Below are positions 41,879 to 50,315 of a DNA stretch of 64,000 bases, one piece after another. Below the pieces are notes generated by a model. That model was not told the origin of the DNA. It was given only the letters and a program-made list of their open reading frames with translations, and did not search any database. Both the position numbers and the translations under genes were made by a program. Position 1 is the first letter of the stretch. Each line of letters starts with the position of its first letter. Source of the stretch: Palsa-147 sp036513895 (lineage in GTDB: Bacteria; Acidobacteriota; Terriglobia; Acidiferrales; UBA7541); NCBI GenBank assembly GCA_036513895.1, contig DATBYF010000059.1:46464-110463 (forward strand), written 5' to 3'.

Positions 41879-43216
41879 TCAGGATACGAACGAGCAGCCC
41901 ATCCGGACGTGTCCACCATCAGCAGGCATTGTATAGGCCTTGCGAAGGCTGACGCGAAGTGGTGGCAGTATCGGAACATGGAGCACGGCCGAGAACTCGT
42001 TCGGAAGTTCTTCGTTTGAATCGAACATCAGCGCGACGCCGCCGTAGCTGAGGTCAAGAACCGTAGCTGTCTTGGACGGCATATCGAGAACAGCATGTGC
42101 CTTTGTTCCTGAGAGAGAAACGCGTTCCCATTTGCGCGGGTGCGGATGCATCTGCGTCGGCTTGGGCTTCGCGGCTGCAGGATTTGCAGGTCGAGGAATC
42201 GAAGGTGCAGGACGTGCAGCTGCAGGAATCGAAGGCGCCTCAACTCCAGTTGGCGGAGGCGGAGCGTACGCCGGAGGCGTCGGGGACTCGCGACGCGCCG
42301 GAGGAACCTCGCGTGATGACGGAACTTCACGCAACTGCGACGGAACTTCGCGCGGCGGTGCGGAAGCCGTGGAAACCACAAAGTGCGCAGGTGCTGGCGG
42401 CTCGACCGGAGTCACGCGCGTTGTATGCCCTGACTGTTTGAGCGCGTAAAGCCGCTCATCCGCAACCTGAACAAGATTTTCCTTGGTATCCGCATCCTGC
42501 GGATAGACAGCCATTCCAAAGTCGAGGGTCGCTGCCACTTTCAGTTTCAGCGGCGCCACTTCGTTTTCAAAATTGTTGCGAACGCGGCGGCAGAGCGTAG
42601 CTGCCTGCTCGGGATCCGTTTGCGGCAACACTAGCGCAAATTCATCTCCGCCAATGCGGAACGCGAAGTCGGATACGCGCAGCGTCTTACGCAAATTGTT
42701 TGCAGCCAGCTGAAGGACTTGATCGCCCTTCATGTGGCCGTACTTGTCATTGATTTCTTTCAAGCGATGGAGATCGAATAAGACCACGGCCAGAAGTCCG
42801 TTATAGCGTTTCGCGCGATTGAGTTCTTTGTCGCAAGTCTCATCGAACAGACGCCGGTTGTAGAGGCCCGTGAGCCCGTCAGTCGCGGCATTGATTTGCA
42901 GCTTGCGGTACGCATCGTATTCGAGCAGGACCGGAACCTGGAGAAAATGCGATGCGCCAAGTACATCCACCAGCGCCGTTTTCAGCGCGACGCGACGGCC
43001 CAGCGCTGCCGAAAATTCTTTCTGACGATCAATAATATTTGACCACGCCTGCGTGCACTGCGCTTCATCGAGCTCCAATTGTGTAAACGACTTGAAGAAA
43101 CGCTGCAGGAATGGCCCGCGGACGGAATCTTCCAGGCCCGCGAGGGTCTCTGCCAACAAGTCGAGAAAACAATCTTCCGCCGACGGCTTTTGCGCCGTCT
43201 CACTGGGCTGGGGCAT
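41879..43216 (-). CDS. GGDEF diguanylate cyclase with C-terminal PilZ domain
   Basis: About 445 residues, without membrane helices. An N-terminal helical region (1-130) is followed by a GGDEF domain with an intact site, FRIGGDEFALVLP, and the DGLTGLYNRRLFDE entry motif. A proline-rich linker of about 75 residues (RREVPSQLREVPSSREVPPAR-like repeats) leads to a PilZ domain (PRKWERVSLSG, LDLSYGGVALMFDSNEELP). It both makes and probably senses cyclic di-GMP. The PilZ RxxxR is weak (only RKWER), so binding may be altered. ATG 43216 chosen; TTG 43246 is possible. The linker repeats are GC-rich and could expand or shrink. Confidence 0.88.
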   Translation of the reverse strand: MPQPSETAQKPSAEDCFLDLLAETLAGLEDSVRGPFLQRFFKSFTQLELDEAQCTQAWSNIIDRQKEFSAALGRRVALKTALVDVLGASHFLQVPVLLEYDAYRKLQINAATDGLTGLYNRRLFDETCDKELNRAKRYNGLLAVVLFDLHRLKEINDKYGHMKGDQVLQLAANNLRKTLRVSDFAFRIGGDEFALVLPQTDPEQAATLCRRVRNNFENEVAPLKLKVAATLDFGMAVYPQDADTKENLVQVADERLYALKQSGHTTRVTPVEPPAPAHFVVSTASAPPREVPSQLREVPSSREVPPARRESPTPPAYAPPPPTGVEAPSIPAAARPAPSIPRPANPAAAKPKPTQMHPHPRKWERVSLSGTKAHAVLDMPSKTATVLDLSYGGVALMFDSNEELPNEFSAVLHVPILPPLRVSLRKAYTMPADGGHVRMGCSFVS

Positions 43217-43476
43217 TTGGAGTTTTGCTCCGCGCGCTCGCGACAACTATTCGACTAACTGCGGGGGCGCACCTTGTATCAGCAAGCGCGAGTCCAAGGC
43301 AAGGAAAAACCGGAGGGTTTGAGGAGGCGGCTAACTGCTTGAAAATTCAGAGCGCCGTAACGCGTGCATGCAAATAATATCGTTTTGAGAGGACGGATCG
43401 AATGTCAATGAGCAAACCGCTTCCACTCTCCGCCGATTTTCGCCGAAGCCTCGAGTTCGAGTACTGTGAGTCCCGT

Positions 43477-43519
43477 TTAATCGATTTAATCGAGCGGTTA
43501 TACGCGGTTAATCGAGCGG
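43477..43519. repeat. Triple TTAATCGA direct repeat at the PilZ stop codon
   Basis: TTAATCGA at 43477-43484, then TTAATCGAGCGG at 43486-43497 and again at 43508-43519. The last copy includes the PilZ stop codon, so the gene end has been duplicated in tandem. Nothing else is seen in the 43217-43507 gap. Confidence 0.5.
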
Positions 43520-43867
43520 ACGAACAAACTGCACGCCGATGAGATGAATATCGCCGACTTCTTTCTGTCGGATCACGCGCGCCGAAATCGGCGCCATCGA
43601 AGCAGGAACGAGTCCCGAGTTCGAGACCGAAGGGGTCGGCACAGTCAGCGTCACCATCCCCAACTTGAGTAGTGGTCGCGGAAGCGTCAGGTATGCGCCA
43701 GTCGCGCTGATATCCAGAGTCTTGGCGAGTTCGATAAAGTCTTCGCCGTAGGCGTCAGTTCCTCGAACGAACATGGGAATCTGAAGGTGCAGCCGGCTTG
43801 CGTGCCTCCGGTCCGCGTTGCCTAGTTCGATAGCGCGATCGCTAGCAAGGTTCTTTTCCATCACCAT
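43508..43867 (-). CDS. PilZ-domain protein
   Basis: A 119-residue single PilZ domain. The RRxxxR-type cyclic di-GMP motif is DRRHASRLHL (about 19-28), and the partner motif D/NxSxxG is LDISATGAYL (about 51-60). It would act as a stand-alone effector. The start is ATG 43867 or ATG 43861; no strong ribosome binding site. Upstream lies AGTAC..GTAGTAGTACT (about 43872-43892). It is divergent from the histidine kinase gene at 44191 and close to the GGDEF-PilZ gene. Confidence 0.82.
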   Translation of the reverse strand: MVMEKNLASDRAIELGNADRRHASRLHLQIPMFVRGTDAYGEDFIELAKTLDISATGAYLTLPRPLLKLGMVTLTVPTPSVSNSGLVPASMAPISARVIRQKEVGDIHLIGVQFVRPLD

Positions 43868-44190
43868 TTTTTAGTACCCCGGTAGTAGTACTTTAACCTC
43901 CCGCAATTCAATGGCAAGACGCTCTACGGAAAGTACTCAAAGCGTAACCATATGATATGAAAGTGGTTGGATTACCTTCGCGCAGTCTCATTTTGAACAT
44001 TAGGAACGCACACGCCTCATTCAAGCTAAATCGTTTCCCATTGTGTGCAAAAGTAGAACTTATTTACCATTGACACCTCCGGAGGCGTTTGCCACGATGC
44101 CCAAAGGCTGAGGGCCTTTCCCCCTCTCGTGCAGCCGCGCAAGCGTCCTGAAGCTTTCTATACGTCGGGCGATGTAGTTCAGGAGGATCA

Positions 44191-45414
44191 GTGTCCAAGC
44201 AAGCCCAAGCAGAACCACCATCCCAAGCCATGACCTTGCTGGGGGTTATGGCCAGCCTCCTTGACGCGATGGACCGGCCATTGCTTGTGGCCGACCGCGT
44301 CGGCACTGTTCTCTTTGCGAACGTCCACGCGCAGGATCGCCTCACTGCCGGCGGTTTTCCTCCATCCGACCAACTCAATCTCTTTCGCGACCTTTTGAAA
44401 GCCGACGCCCGAAGTATTCTCGGCCAACTGGAGCATGGAGAGCAGGAAGTGGTCTTGCCGGTAGTTACGAGCGACGGCGAGACCCACGTGAAAATTCGTT
44501 GGCTGCCGGAACCGGACTGGCTGGTCACCTACATTGACGCTTCGGCCGTCGATCGCGCCGTGCCTGCATCCGGCGAGGACATGGCACAAACGGTTCACGA
44601 GTTGATGCAGGAGCGCGAAATCACCTACCGCAACCTGCTTGCCGCGTATTTGCGCTTGCAGGAAGTCAATCGCCAAAAAACGGTATTCCTCGCATCGGCC
44701 GCTCACGAGTTGAAGACGCCGTTGGCCGTAATGAAGGGATACTACGATCTATTGCTCTCTTGCTCTCTCGGAAAACTCAGCGAGAAGCAGCGCGAAATTC
44801 TCGAGGAATCAAAAGAGAGTTGCGACCGCCTGGTGCGCGTCGTGTCCATGTTCTTGAATTATTCCGCGCTCGAGAGCGGCAAGCTCGTCCTTCAGCTTCG
44901 CGAAAACGATCTCCGCGATTGCATCAACGATGTCGTCTTGCGCTGGCAGGATTCGTTTCAAAAGTCGCGTGTCCGTCTCAAGACTCATATTTCGAAGGAT
45001 CTTCCGCGCCTCAATTTCGACTATCCGAAACTCCAGCAGTGTATCGCGAATCTCGTGGACAACGCCCTAAAGCACACGCCAACCGACGGTTGCGTAACAG
45101 TCAGAGCCGAGCCCCATTTCTGGGAGCGCCGGATCGCGGAAGTTGTTCCACGGGCTGAGCGTCGCCGCGAGCGTGAAAGCCGTGTAAACAGCGTGCTCGT
45201 CACCGTCTCCGACACCGGCGTCGGCATCGCCGCGGAATTTCACCAGGAAATTTTCGAGGAATTTGTGCGCGTGGATCCCTCGTCTGCAGGAATGGGCTTG
45301 GGCCTCGCGATCACTAAGCGATTGATTCAAGCGCATCGCGGGAAAATTTGGGTGGATAGTCTTCCGGGATCCGGCAGCGCATTCTCATTTCTCCTGCCGA
45401 CGAATCTTGAATAA
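44191..45414 (+). CDS. Soluble PAS histidine kinase
   Basis: A 407-residue kinase without membrane helices: PAS-like region (about 20-120, MDRPLLVADRVGTVLFAN), a connecting helix, HisKA with AHELKTPLAVMKGY, and HATPase (NLVDNALKHTP, DTGVGIAAEF, GMGLGLAI). A short insertion with WERRIAEVVPRAERRRERES lies before the DTGVG block. The GTG start has AGGAGG at 4 nt. The response-regulator gene follows after 11 bp and is its likely partner. It probably senses a cytoplasmic signal by its PAS domain; the ligand cannot be told. Confidence 0.9.
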   Translation: MSKQAQAEPPSQAMTLLGVMASLLDAMDRPLLVADRVGTVLFANVHAQDRLTAGGFPPSDQLNLFRDLLKADARSILGQLEHGEQEVVLPVVTSDGETHVKIRWLPEPDWLVTYIDASAVDRAVPASGEDMAQTVHELMQEREITYRNLLAAYLRLQEVNRQKTVFLASAAHELKTPLAVMKGYYDLLLSCSLGKLSEKQREILEESKESCDRLVRVVSMFLNYSALESGKLVLQLRENDLRDCINDVVLRWQDSFQKSRVRLKTHISKDLPRLNFDYPKLQQCIANLVDNALKHTPTDGCVTVRAEPHFWERRIAEVVPRAERRRERESRVNSVLVTVSDTGVGIAAEFHQEIFEEFVRVDPSSAGMGLGLAITKRLIQAHRGKIWVDSLPGSGSAFSFLLPTNLE

Positions 45415-45425
45415 AGGAACCATAT

Positions 45426-46904
45426 ATGGCGCAAACGGTTTCGAGCGAGGAAAATAGGGAAATGGAAACTAAAGAACGAATTCTGATCGTTGACGACGAA
45501 CCCAGCATACGAAAATATCTGCAAACGCTTCTCGAAGTAGACGGCTTCGACGTTAGTACAGTCACCAACGGCAAAGATGCCGTGGAAACCGTGACTCGCG
45601 GCGATAAACCAGACTTCATCATCCTTGACGTGCTGATGCCTGAAATGAACGGGCTCGAAACCTTGCGCGCACTGATGCAGGTGGATCGCTCGCTGAACAT
45701 CATCATGCTTTCTTGCTCGAATGAAGTGGGCACGGTCGTCGAGGCCATTCGCCTCGGCGCGCACGATTACCTTACCAAGCCTTTCGAAAAGCCCGAACTC
45801 GATGCAGCGCTTCTCAAATGCCGCCAGAAAATGCACCTGAGCGCCGAAAACAAAGCTCTGCGTGAATACTGCGACCAGCTGACCGAAGACATGTCGTTCC
45901 TGGCTTCCAGCCCGCAGATGCTCAAAATCCGCCAGCACATTCTGCAAATCGCGCCGGTGGATGTTCCGGTATTCATCAGCGGCGAGAGCGGAGTCGGCAA
46001 GGAAGTTGTCGCGCGAATGATTCATCTTCGCTCCACGCGCCGCCAGCAGCCGTTCGTCAAGGTCAATTGCGCGGCGCTGCCCGGCGAGCTTTTGGAGTCC
46101 GAACTCTTCGGCTACGAACAGGGCGCATTCACCGGTGCCGTTCGCGCCAAGCCCGGCAAATTCGAGCTCGCCAACAAGGGCACTATCTTTCTCGACGAAA
46201 TCGCCGAAATGAGTCCGCACCTTCAGGCCAAGCTCCTGCACGTCCTGCAGGACAATCAATACTCACGCCTCGGCGGACGCAGCGTCATCAACACTGACGT
46301 CCGCGTTCTCGCCGCAACCAACATGCACGTCCAGGAAGCCATGCAATCGGGCCGCTTCCGCGAGGATCTCTATTACCGGCTGAACGTCCTCTCGATTCAC
46401 ATTCCGCCGCTGCGCGAGCGCACCACGGAAATTCCGCTTCTCTTCCAGCATTTTTTGCTGAAGTACAGCGAAAAATTCCAGAAGACCATGCCCGAGCCTT
46501 CCACGCATCTTCTCGAAGCAGCAATGCGCTATCAATGGCCCGGCAATTTGCGCGAGCTCGAAAATTTCACCAAGCGCTATGTGATTCTCGAAGACGAAGA
46601 AGGCAGCTTCCGCGAATTGCTCGAAATGACCACGGCGCAGCAACGACTTTCGCCGCAGCCGGACACGACGACTCCGACGCGCGAGCAAGGCGGCCTGAAA
46701 GCGCTCGTGCGCGGCTTGAAAGATGAAGCCGAAGCAGAAGCCATCGCGCAAGCGCTCGAAAAAACACGCTGGTGCCGCAAAGACGCTGCGAAAATGCTTG
46801 GCATCAGCTACAAAGCGCTTCTGTACAAAATGCGACAATTCAATTTGGATTCCGGCCGCGGTTCGCGCGCTGTGCCGGCCGCTCCCGCAACGCGGACCGA
46901 GTAG
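45426..46904 (+). CDS. NtrC-type sigma-54 response regulator
   Basis: A 492-residue regulator: receiver (phospho-acceptor in FIILDVLMPEMNG, K in YLTKPFEKPEL), sigma-54 AAA+ domain with Walker A GESGVGKE, the sigma-54-contacting GAFTGA loop, Walker B GTIFLDEIAEM, and R-finger region, and a Fis-type helix-turn-helix at the end (CRKDAAKMLGISYKALLYKMRQF). It is the evident partner of the kinase 11 bp upstream and would open sigma-54 promoters, one of which is predicted at 47201. Confidence 0.95.
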   Translation: MAQTVSSEENREMETKERILIVDDEPSIRKYLQTLLEVDGFDVSTVTNGKDAVETVTRGDKPDFIILDVLMPEMNGLETLRALMQVDRSLNIIMLSCSNEVGTVVEAIRLGAHDYLTKPFEKPELDAALLKCRQKMHLSAENKALREYCDQLTEDMSFLASSPQMLKIRQHILQIAPVDVPVFISGESGVGKEVVARMIHLRSTRRQQPFVKVNCAALPGELLESELFGYEQGAFTGAVRAKPGKFELANKGTIFLDEIAEMSPHLQAKLLHVLQDNQYSRLGGRSVINTDVRVLAATNMHVQEAMQSGRFREDLYYRLNVLSIHIPPLRERTTEIPLLFQHFLLKYSEKFQKTMPEPSTHLLEAAMRYQWPGNLRELENFTKRYVILEDEEGSFRELLEMTTAQQRLSPQPDTTTPTREQGGLKALVRGLKDEAEAEAIAQALEKTRWCRKDAAKMLGISYKALLYKMRQFNLDSGRGSRAVPAAPATRTE

Positions 46905-47200
46905 TACCGGAAGCTGCGAAAAAACTGCGATTGCAATCTATTGCCTATTCAGGGCACACGACTGAAGAAAAAGTCTATTCACCAACCGGGTTGCTCGCTA
47001 ATATGCGTCGCCAGGGGAGTGACCTGAAGTGGCACGATTGACGCGCGGTGATGGGTCAGAACTTGACCGCGAGTCAGTCAATCAGGCTTCCCTATCATTG
47101 CAATGGGTTTGGGCGAACCCGACTCAATCTTGTAAGCCAAGCAGCAGCGACATAAAGCGTCTGGCGTTTGTGCAGACTTGAAATCGCGTGTTGATTTTAT

Positions 47201-47217
47201 TTGGTGCCAAGATTGCT
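47201..47217 (+). promoter_or_regulatory. Predicted sigma-54 (-24/-12) promoter
   Basis: TTGGTGCCAAGATTGCT: GG at 47203-47204 and GC at 47215-47216 are exactly 10 bp apart, with TTGG and TTGCT as in the consensus. It lies 55 bp before the PilZ gene at 47272, just past the NtrC-type gene. The remainder of the 46905-47271 gap shows nothing else. Confidence 0.5.
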
Positions 47218-47271
47218 GACCCCTTCTAGGGGAATTTGCGCCCGATCTCGGTTTGAGGGGAGCATGCTGGA

Positions 47272-47604
47272 ATGACAGAGCGTCGCACCGCACGACGTTA
47301 CGACTTATCTCTGCCAGTCCTCGTCCGCCTGCCGATCAATCGTGAGCCCGGTTCCCACAACGGCCAGACTCGCGATATTTCGACGCGCGGTGTTTATTTC
47401 ATCATGACCAAGGACATGGCGCCAGGTACCGAACTCGATTTCACATTGACGTTGCCGGCCGAAATTACCCGCGGAACCGAAGTTTTTGTCCGCGCGCACG
47501 GGCGAGTGGTGCGCGTGGATAAGCGGCAAGATGAAGAGCACGAAAGCGTCGGCATCGCTGCTGTAATCGAGCGTTACGATATTATCCGGGGCAAGACCGC
47601 TTAG
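47272..47604 (+). CDS. PilZ-domain protein
   Basis: A 110-residue PilZ domain. TERRTARRYDLSLPVLVRLP gives the RRxxxR-type motif, and TRDISTRGVYFIM the DxSxxG motif, so cyclic di-GMP binding is likely. The strand IIR end lies in YDIIRGK. The gene is preceded by a predicted sigma-54 promoter and the two-component genes, which suggests it is a target of that system. GAGGGG is 9 nt before the ATG. Confidence 0.85.
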   Translation: MTERRTARRYDLSLPVLVRLPINREPGSHNGQTRDISTRGVYFIMTKDMAPGTELDFTLTLPAEITRGTEVFVRAHGRVVRVDKRQDEEHESVGIAAVIERYDIIRGKTA

Positions 47605-47802
47605 CGAAATCTTCGCGGTCTCTCCCCGGGCCCAGCCCTCTACTTTTTGTTCCGCATCACGATCTAATCAACCATTCGGGATTGAATCACCGTCGTTTCG
47701 CTTCAGCGCCCTTTGCCGAAGAATTTTCGATTGCGCCTGCATGCGCTTCGGAATTAGGATGGCCGCCTATCGACGCCTAGGCTTATTGAAGGAGGACTTC
47801 CT

Positions 47803-48237
47803 ATGAAAGTCGCAGACATAATCGCCTCCCGCAAAGAAGTCTATTCCATCAGCGAGGAAGCCACGGTATATGACGCGGCGCGCTATCTGCGCGAGCGCGG
47901 CGTGCGCGCGGCCGGCGTCGTCAACAAAGAAGGCAAACTCATCGGCGTGGTATCGCAAAGCGACGTCTCCGACAAAGTGGCCGCGGAGAACAAATGCCCA
48001 GCCTGGATGCGGGTTTCAGAGATCATGTCTCCGAAGCTCGTATCGGTGCCGCCGGAAGCGCCGCTTGATGCTTGCCTGCAGCTCATGGAAAAATTCGGCA
48101 TTTATCATTTGCTCGTTGTGGGCGATAAATCGCAATTCCACGGCATGATTTCTGTCAGCGACTTGCTCGCCGTTATCGCGTCCGATGAAAAGGCGCGAGC
48201 GGACCTCCTCGAAGATCTGATCTTTCCGAAGCGATAG
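47803..48237 (+). CDS. CBS-domain pair protein
   Basis: A 144-residue protein with two CBS motifs (Bateman module): KVADIIASRKEVYSISEEATVYDAARYLRERGVRAAGVVN and the second starting at VSEIMSPKLVSVPPEAPLDACLQLMEKFGIYHLLVV, given only as positions 1-75 and 70-135. Such modules bind adenosyl ligands (AMP, ATP, SAM) and sense energy state. GGAGG lies 6 nt before the ATG. It may be under the sigma-54 circuit around it, or independent. Confidence 0.9.
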   Translation: MKVADIIASRKEVYSISEEATVYDAARYLRERGVRAAGVVNKEGKLIGVVSQSDVSDKVAAENKCPAWMRVSEIMSPKLVSVPPEAPLDACLQLMEKFGIYHLLVVGDKSQFHGMISVSDLLAVIASDEKARADLLEDLIFPKR

Positions 48238-48293
48238 CGCTGGTTCAAATTATCACCTCAAAAGTTGCCTGTAATTGAGGGCGAAGGCCCTGC

Positions 48294-48378
48294 AATTTTG
48301 TCTCGATTAGAACCTACCTCGGGTGTTTGTTTTGTTTGAGTTACGGCGATTTCTAATAAATTCCAGTCTCGATTAGAA
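48294..48378. repeat. Dispersed repeat family A, copy 2
   Basis: It matches the copy at 2078 over more than 60 bp. CGATTAGAA (48304-48312), TTCTAAT (48351-48357) and CGATTAGAA (48370-48378) keep the same order and spacing, with the T/G-rich core TGTTTGTTTTGTTTG. Just after it lies a small hairpin, GTGGCT-TCCTC-AGCCAC (48383-48399). It sits in the gene-free stretch 48238-48928. Confidence 0.75.
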
Positions 48379-48616
48379 AGGAGTGGCTTCCTCAGCCACG
48401 ACCCCTCTCCCGAGACTCTCAGCGCGCGCCGGTTTTTGGATAAATTGGCGAAAGCCTTAAAGCGGCCCGTCCGACGACGAGCCCTACAGAGGCCCGGAAT
48501 CCGACTTAGTGCAGGGCCTCACCATTTACGGCGCTATTTCAAATTGCTGTAACGAACCTAGCAGACGCGAGTCGAGCGCGCAAATGGCAAATTCGTAAGG
48601 GTTATAGTACGAGGGC

Positions 48617-48654
48617 CGAAAGTCCTCACCTCTGAAGAGGTGAGCTACATTTTG
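48617..48654. repeat. Dispersed hairpin repeat family B, copy 3
   Basis: CTCACCTC-TGAA-GAGGTGAG flanked by CGAAAGTC and CTACATTTTG, differing by one base from copy 2. Families A and B therefore occur close together both at 2.1-2.5 kb and at 48.3-48.7 kb. Confidence 0.8.
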
Positions 48655-48867
48655 GACTACATTCGATGTGCATGCTTTTCCTTTTGGCCGGGAACGCGAT
48701 TTCCGGGTATTGAACCTCTTTTCCTCGAAAATCATGGTTGAGTGAGCTCGTCGGGACGTACTCCCGGGATTTCGAGGTAGTCCTATAACTACCTTGTATC
48801 TAATTGTAAACGGGTTGCTTAACGAAGCTTACTGGCGAGCTCGCCTGTCATGGGCCGTTTCTACCCA

Positions 48868-48885
48868 TTTGGCGGGAGGAGTGCA
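48868..48885 (+). promoter_or_regulatory. Candidate sigma-54 promoter or ribosome binding site of an upstream ORF
   Basis: TTGGCGGGAGGAGTGCA: GG (48870-48871) and GC (48882-48883) are 10 bp apart. The same stretch holds GGAGG 9 nt before ATGATG, which opens a 29-codon frame ending just inside the next gene, so its role is ambiguous. Confidence 0.3.
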
Positions 48886-48928
48886 CTGATGATGGCGGAC
48901 GGAAGAGCGCGAGGCTTGCGGATCTACC

Positions 48929-50029
48929 ATGCAAGCATCGCAAATCCAAGGAGTTGGGCGGCAAATGGCTGTGGATAGCATCGTAGACGGTTTCGCATCG
49001 AGCAAAGGACAGGACGCGCCTCCGGGCAGCGTCGTCTTTGGTTCGTCTGAAGCGATGCGTCCAATCCGGCTCAAGGTCGAAAAGGTTGCGGGCACTAACA
49101 TACCCGTTCTGATTCAGGGTGAGAGCGGCACGGGGAAAGAAGTTGTCGCTCGGCTCATTCACCAGCTTTCTCCGGTAGCGAGTGGGCCATTCGTCAAAGT
49201 GAACTGCGCGGCGATTCCCGGCACGTTGCTTGAAAGCGAGCTTTTTGGCTTTCGCAAGGGCGCCTTCACGGGCGCTTACAATACGAAGCCTGGCCGCGTG
49301 GAAATGGCGGACGGCGGCACGCTATTCCTCGACGAACTTGGCGAGCTTGATTCTTCGCTGCAGGCAAAACTTCTGCAATTCCTTCAGGACGGGCAATTCT
49401 GTTCGATCGGGGATCAGGAAGAGAAACGCGTGGAAGCGCGCGTGATTTGCGCCACGAACCGGCGCCTCGAAGATGAAATCGAAGCGGGGCGATTCCGCGC
49501 CGATCTGTTCTATCGCATCAACGTCATTAGCCTTCATCTTCCGAGGCTGCGCGATCGCCGCGAAGATATTCCCCGGCTCATCGAATTTTTCCTCGCACAG
49601 TTCAATACGCGCTTTCAGCGCAGTGCTCCATCGCCATCGCGCGAACTCATCCAGTCGTTTCAGGAATCCGAGTGGCCCGGCAATATCCGCGAGCTGGAAA
49701 ATCGCGTCGCCCGCTACGTCATTCTGGGCGGCGAAGACGCGTTTCGCAGCGAGTCAGCGCCCGCGCGTCCGGCGCTTCGCCCGATCCAATTCTCCGAAAA
49801 TGGCACGATTCCGCTGAAGCGAATCGCCAAGCAGGCTGTCCGCGAAATGGAGCGCGACCTCATTCTCAAAGTTCTCCAGGCTAATCACTGGAACAGGCGC
49901 AAGACCGCGCAAGTGCTGGCCATCAGCTATCGCGCGTTGATTTACAAAATTCGTGAAGCAGGCCTTTCACAACGGCAGAATCGTAAACCCGCAGCAGGAC
50001 CAGCGGGCGGCGAAGGCACCGCGGCGTAG
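48929..50029 (+). CDS. Receiver-less sigma-54 activator (AAA+ and Fis-type HTH)
   Basis: A protein of up to 366 residues, starting almost directly with the AAA+ domain: GESGTGKE Walker A, GAFTGA sigma-54 loop, GGTLFLDELGELD Walker B, then a Fis-type HTH (WNRRKTAQVLAISYRALIYKIREAGL). With no receiver or ligand domain it would be constitutively active, as PspF is, unless a partner represses it. The first ATG is 48929; ATG 48965 has AAGGAG 11 nt upstream and is a likely alternative. It closely resembles the C-terminal two thirds of the regulator at 45426, so the two probably share a recent origin. Confidence 0.9.
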   Translation: MQASQIQGVGRQMAVDSIVDGFASSKGQDAPPGSVVFGSSEAMRPIRLKVEKVAGTNIPVLIQGESGTGKEVVARLIHQLSPVASGPFVKVNCAAIPGTLLESELFGFRKGAFTGAYNTKPGRVEMADGGTLFLDELGELDSSLQAKLLQFLQDGQFCSIGDQEEKRVEARVICATNRRLEDEIEAGRFRADLFYRINVISLHLPRLRDRREDIPRLIEFFLAQFNTRFQRSAPSPSRELIQSFQESEWPGNIRELENRVARYVILGGEDAFRSESAPARPALRPIQFSENGTIPLKRIAKQAVREMERDLILKVLQANHWNRRKTAQVLAISYRALIYKIREAGLSQRQNRKPAAGPAGGEGTAA

Positions 50030-50153
50030 AGCGTTCGCGACACAGTTATTCCCTCTCAGGAATAGTGAACGGTTCGACGGAAGTGATGGGGCGCGAAGTT
50101 TGCGTTTCGTTACTTCCGTTTTGCCGTTCGTCCAAGCCATCCGCGCGGTAAGA

Positions 50154-50181
50154 CGAGGGCAAGATGCCCGCGCCACGAAAC
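50154..50181. repeat. Variant family C palindrome
   Basis: GGGCA-AGA-TGCCC within CGAGGGCAAGATGCCCGCG, about 130 bp past the sigma-54 activator gene, without a T tract. The rest of 50030-50315 shows nothing and no cobalamin riboswitch was seen before metH. Confidence 0.4.
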
Positions 50182-50315
50182 TGGCGACATTGGGCATACA
50201 ACTGCGTTTTAGCGACCATTCGGTGCGTCTGTGGCTCCATTGAGACAATACAGCTAGCCCCGTTTGGCTCAGCCGATTAAACTTAATATGCCGCAGTATT
50301 TTCGCGGGAACCTGA

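Noticed and set aside
43402..43542. Small plus-strand frame of 46 codons starting ATGTCAATG
   Set aside because: It overlaps the PilZ gene end and the TTAATCGA tandem repeat, and its second half is repeat translation; the ribosome binding site is weak.
50030..50315. Cobalamin riboswitch before metH
   Set aside because: No B12-box-like sequence (GCCACTG) or expected folds were recognised in the 286-bp gap.
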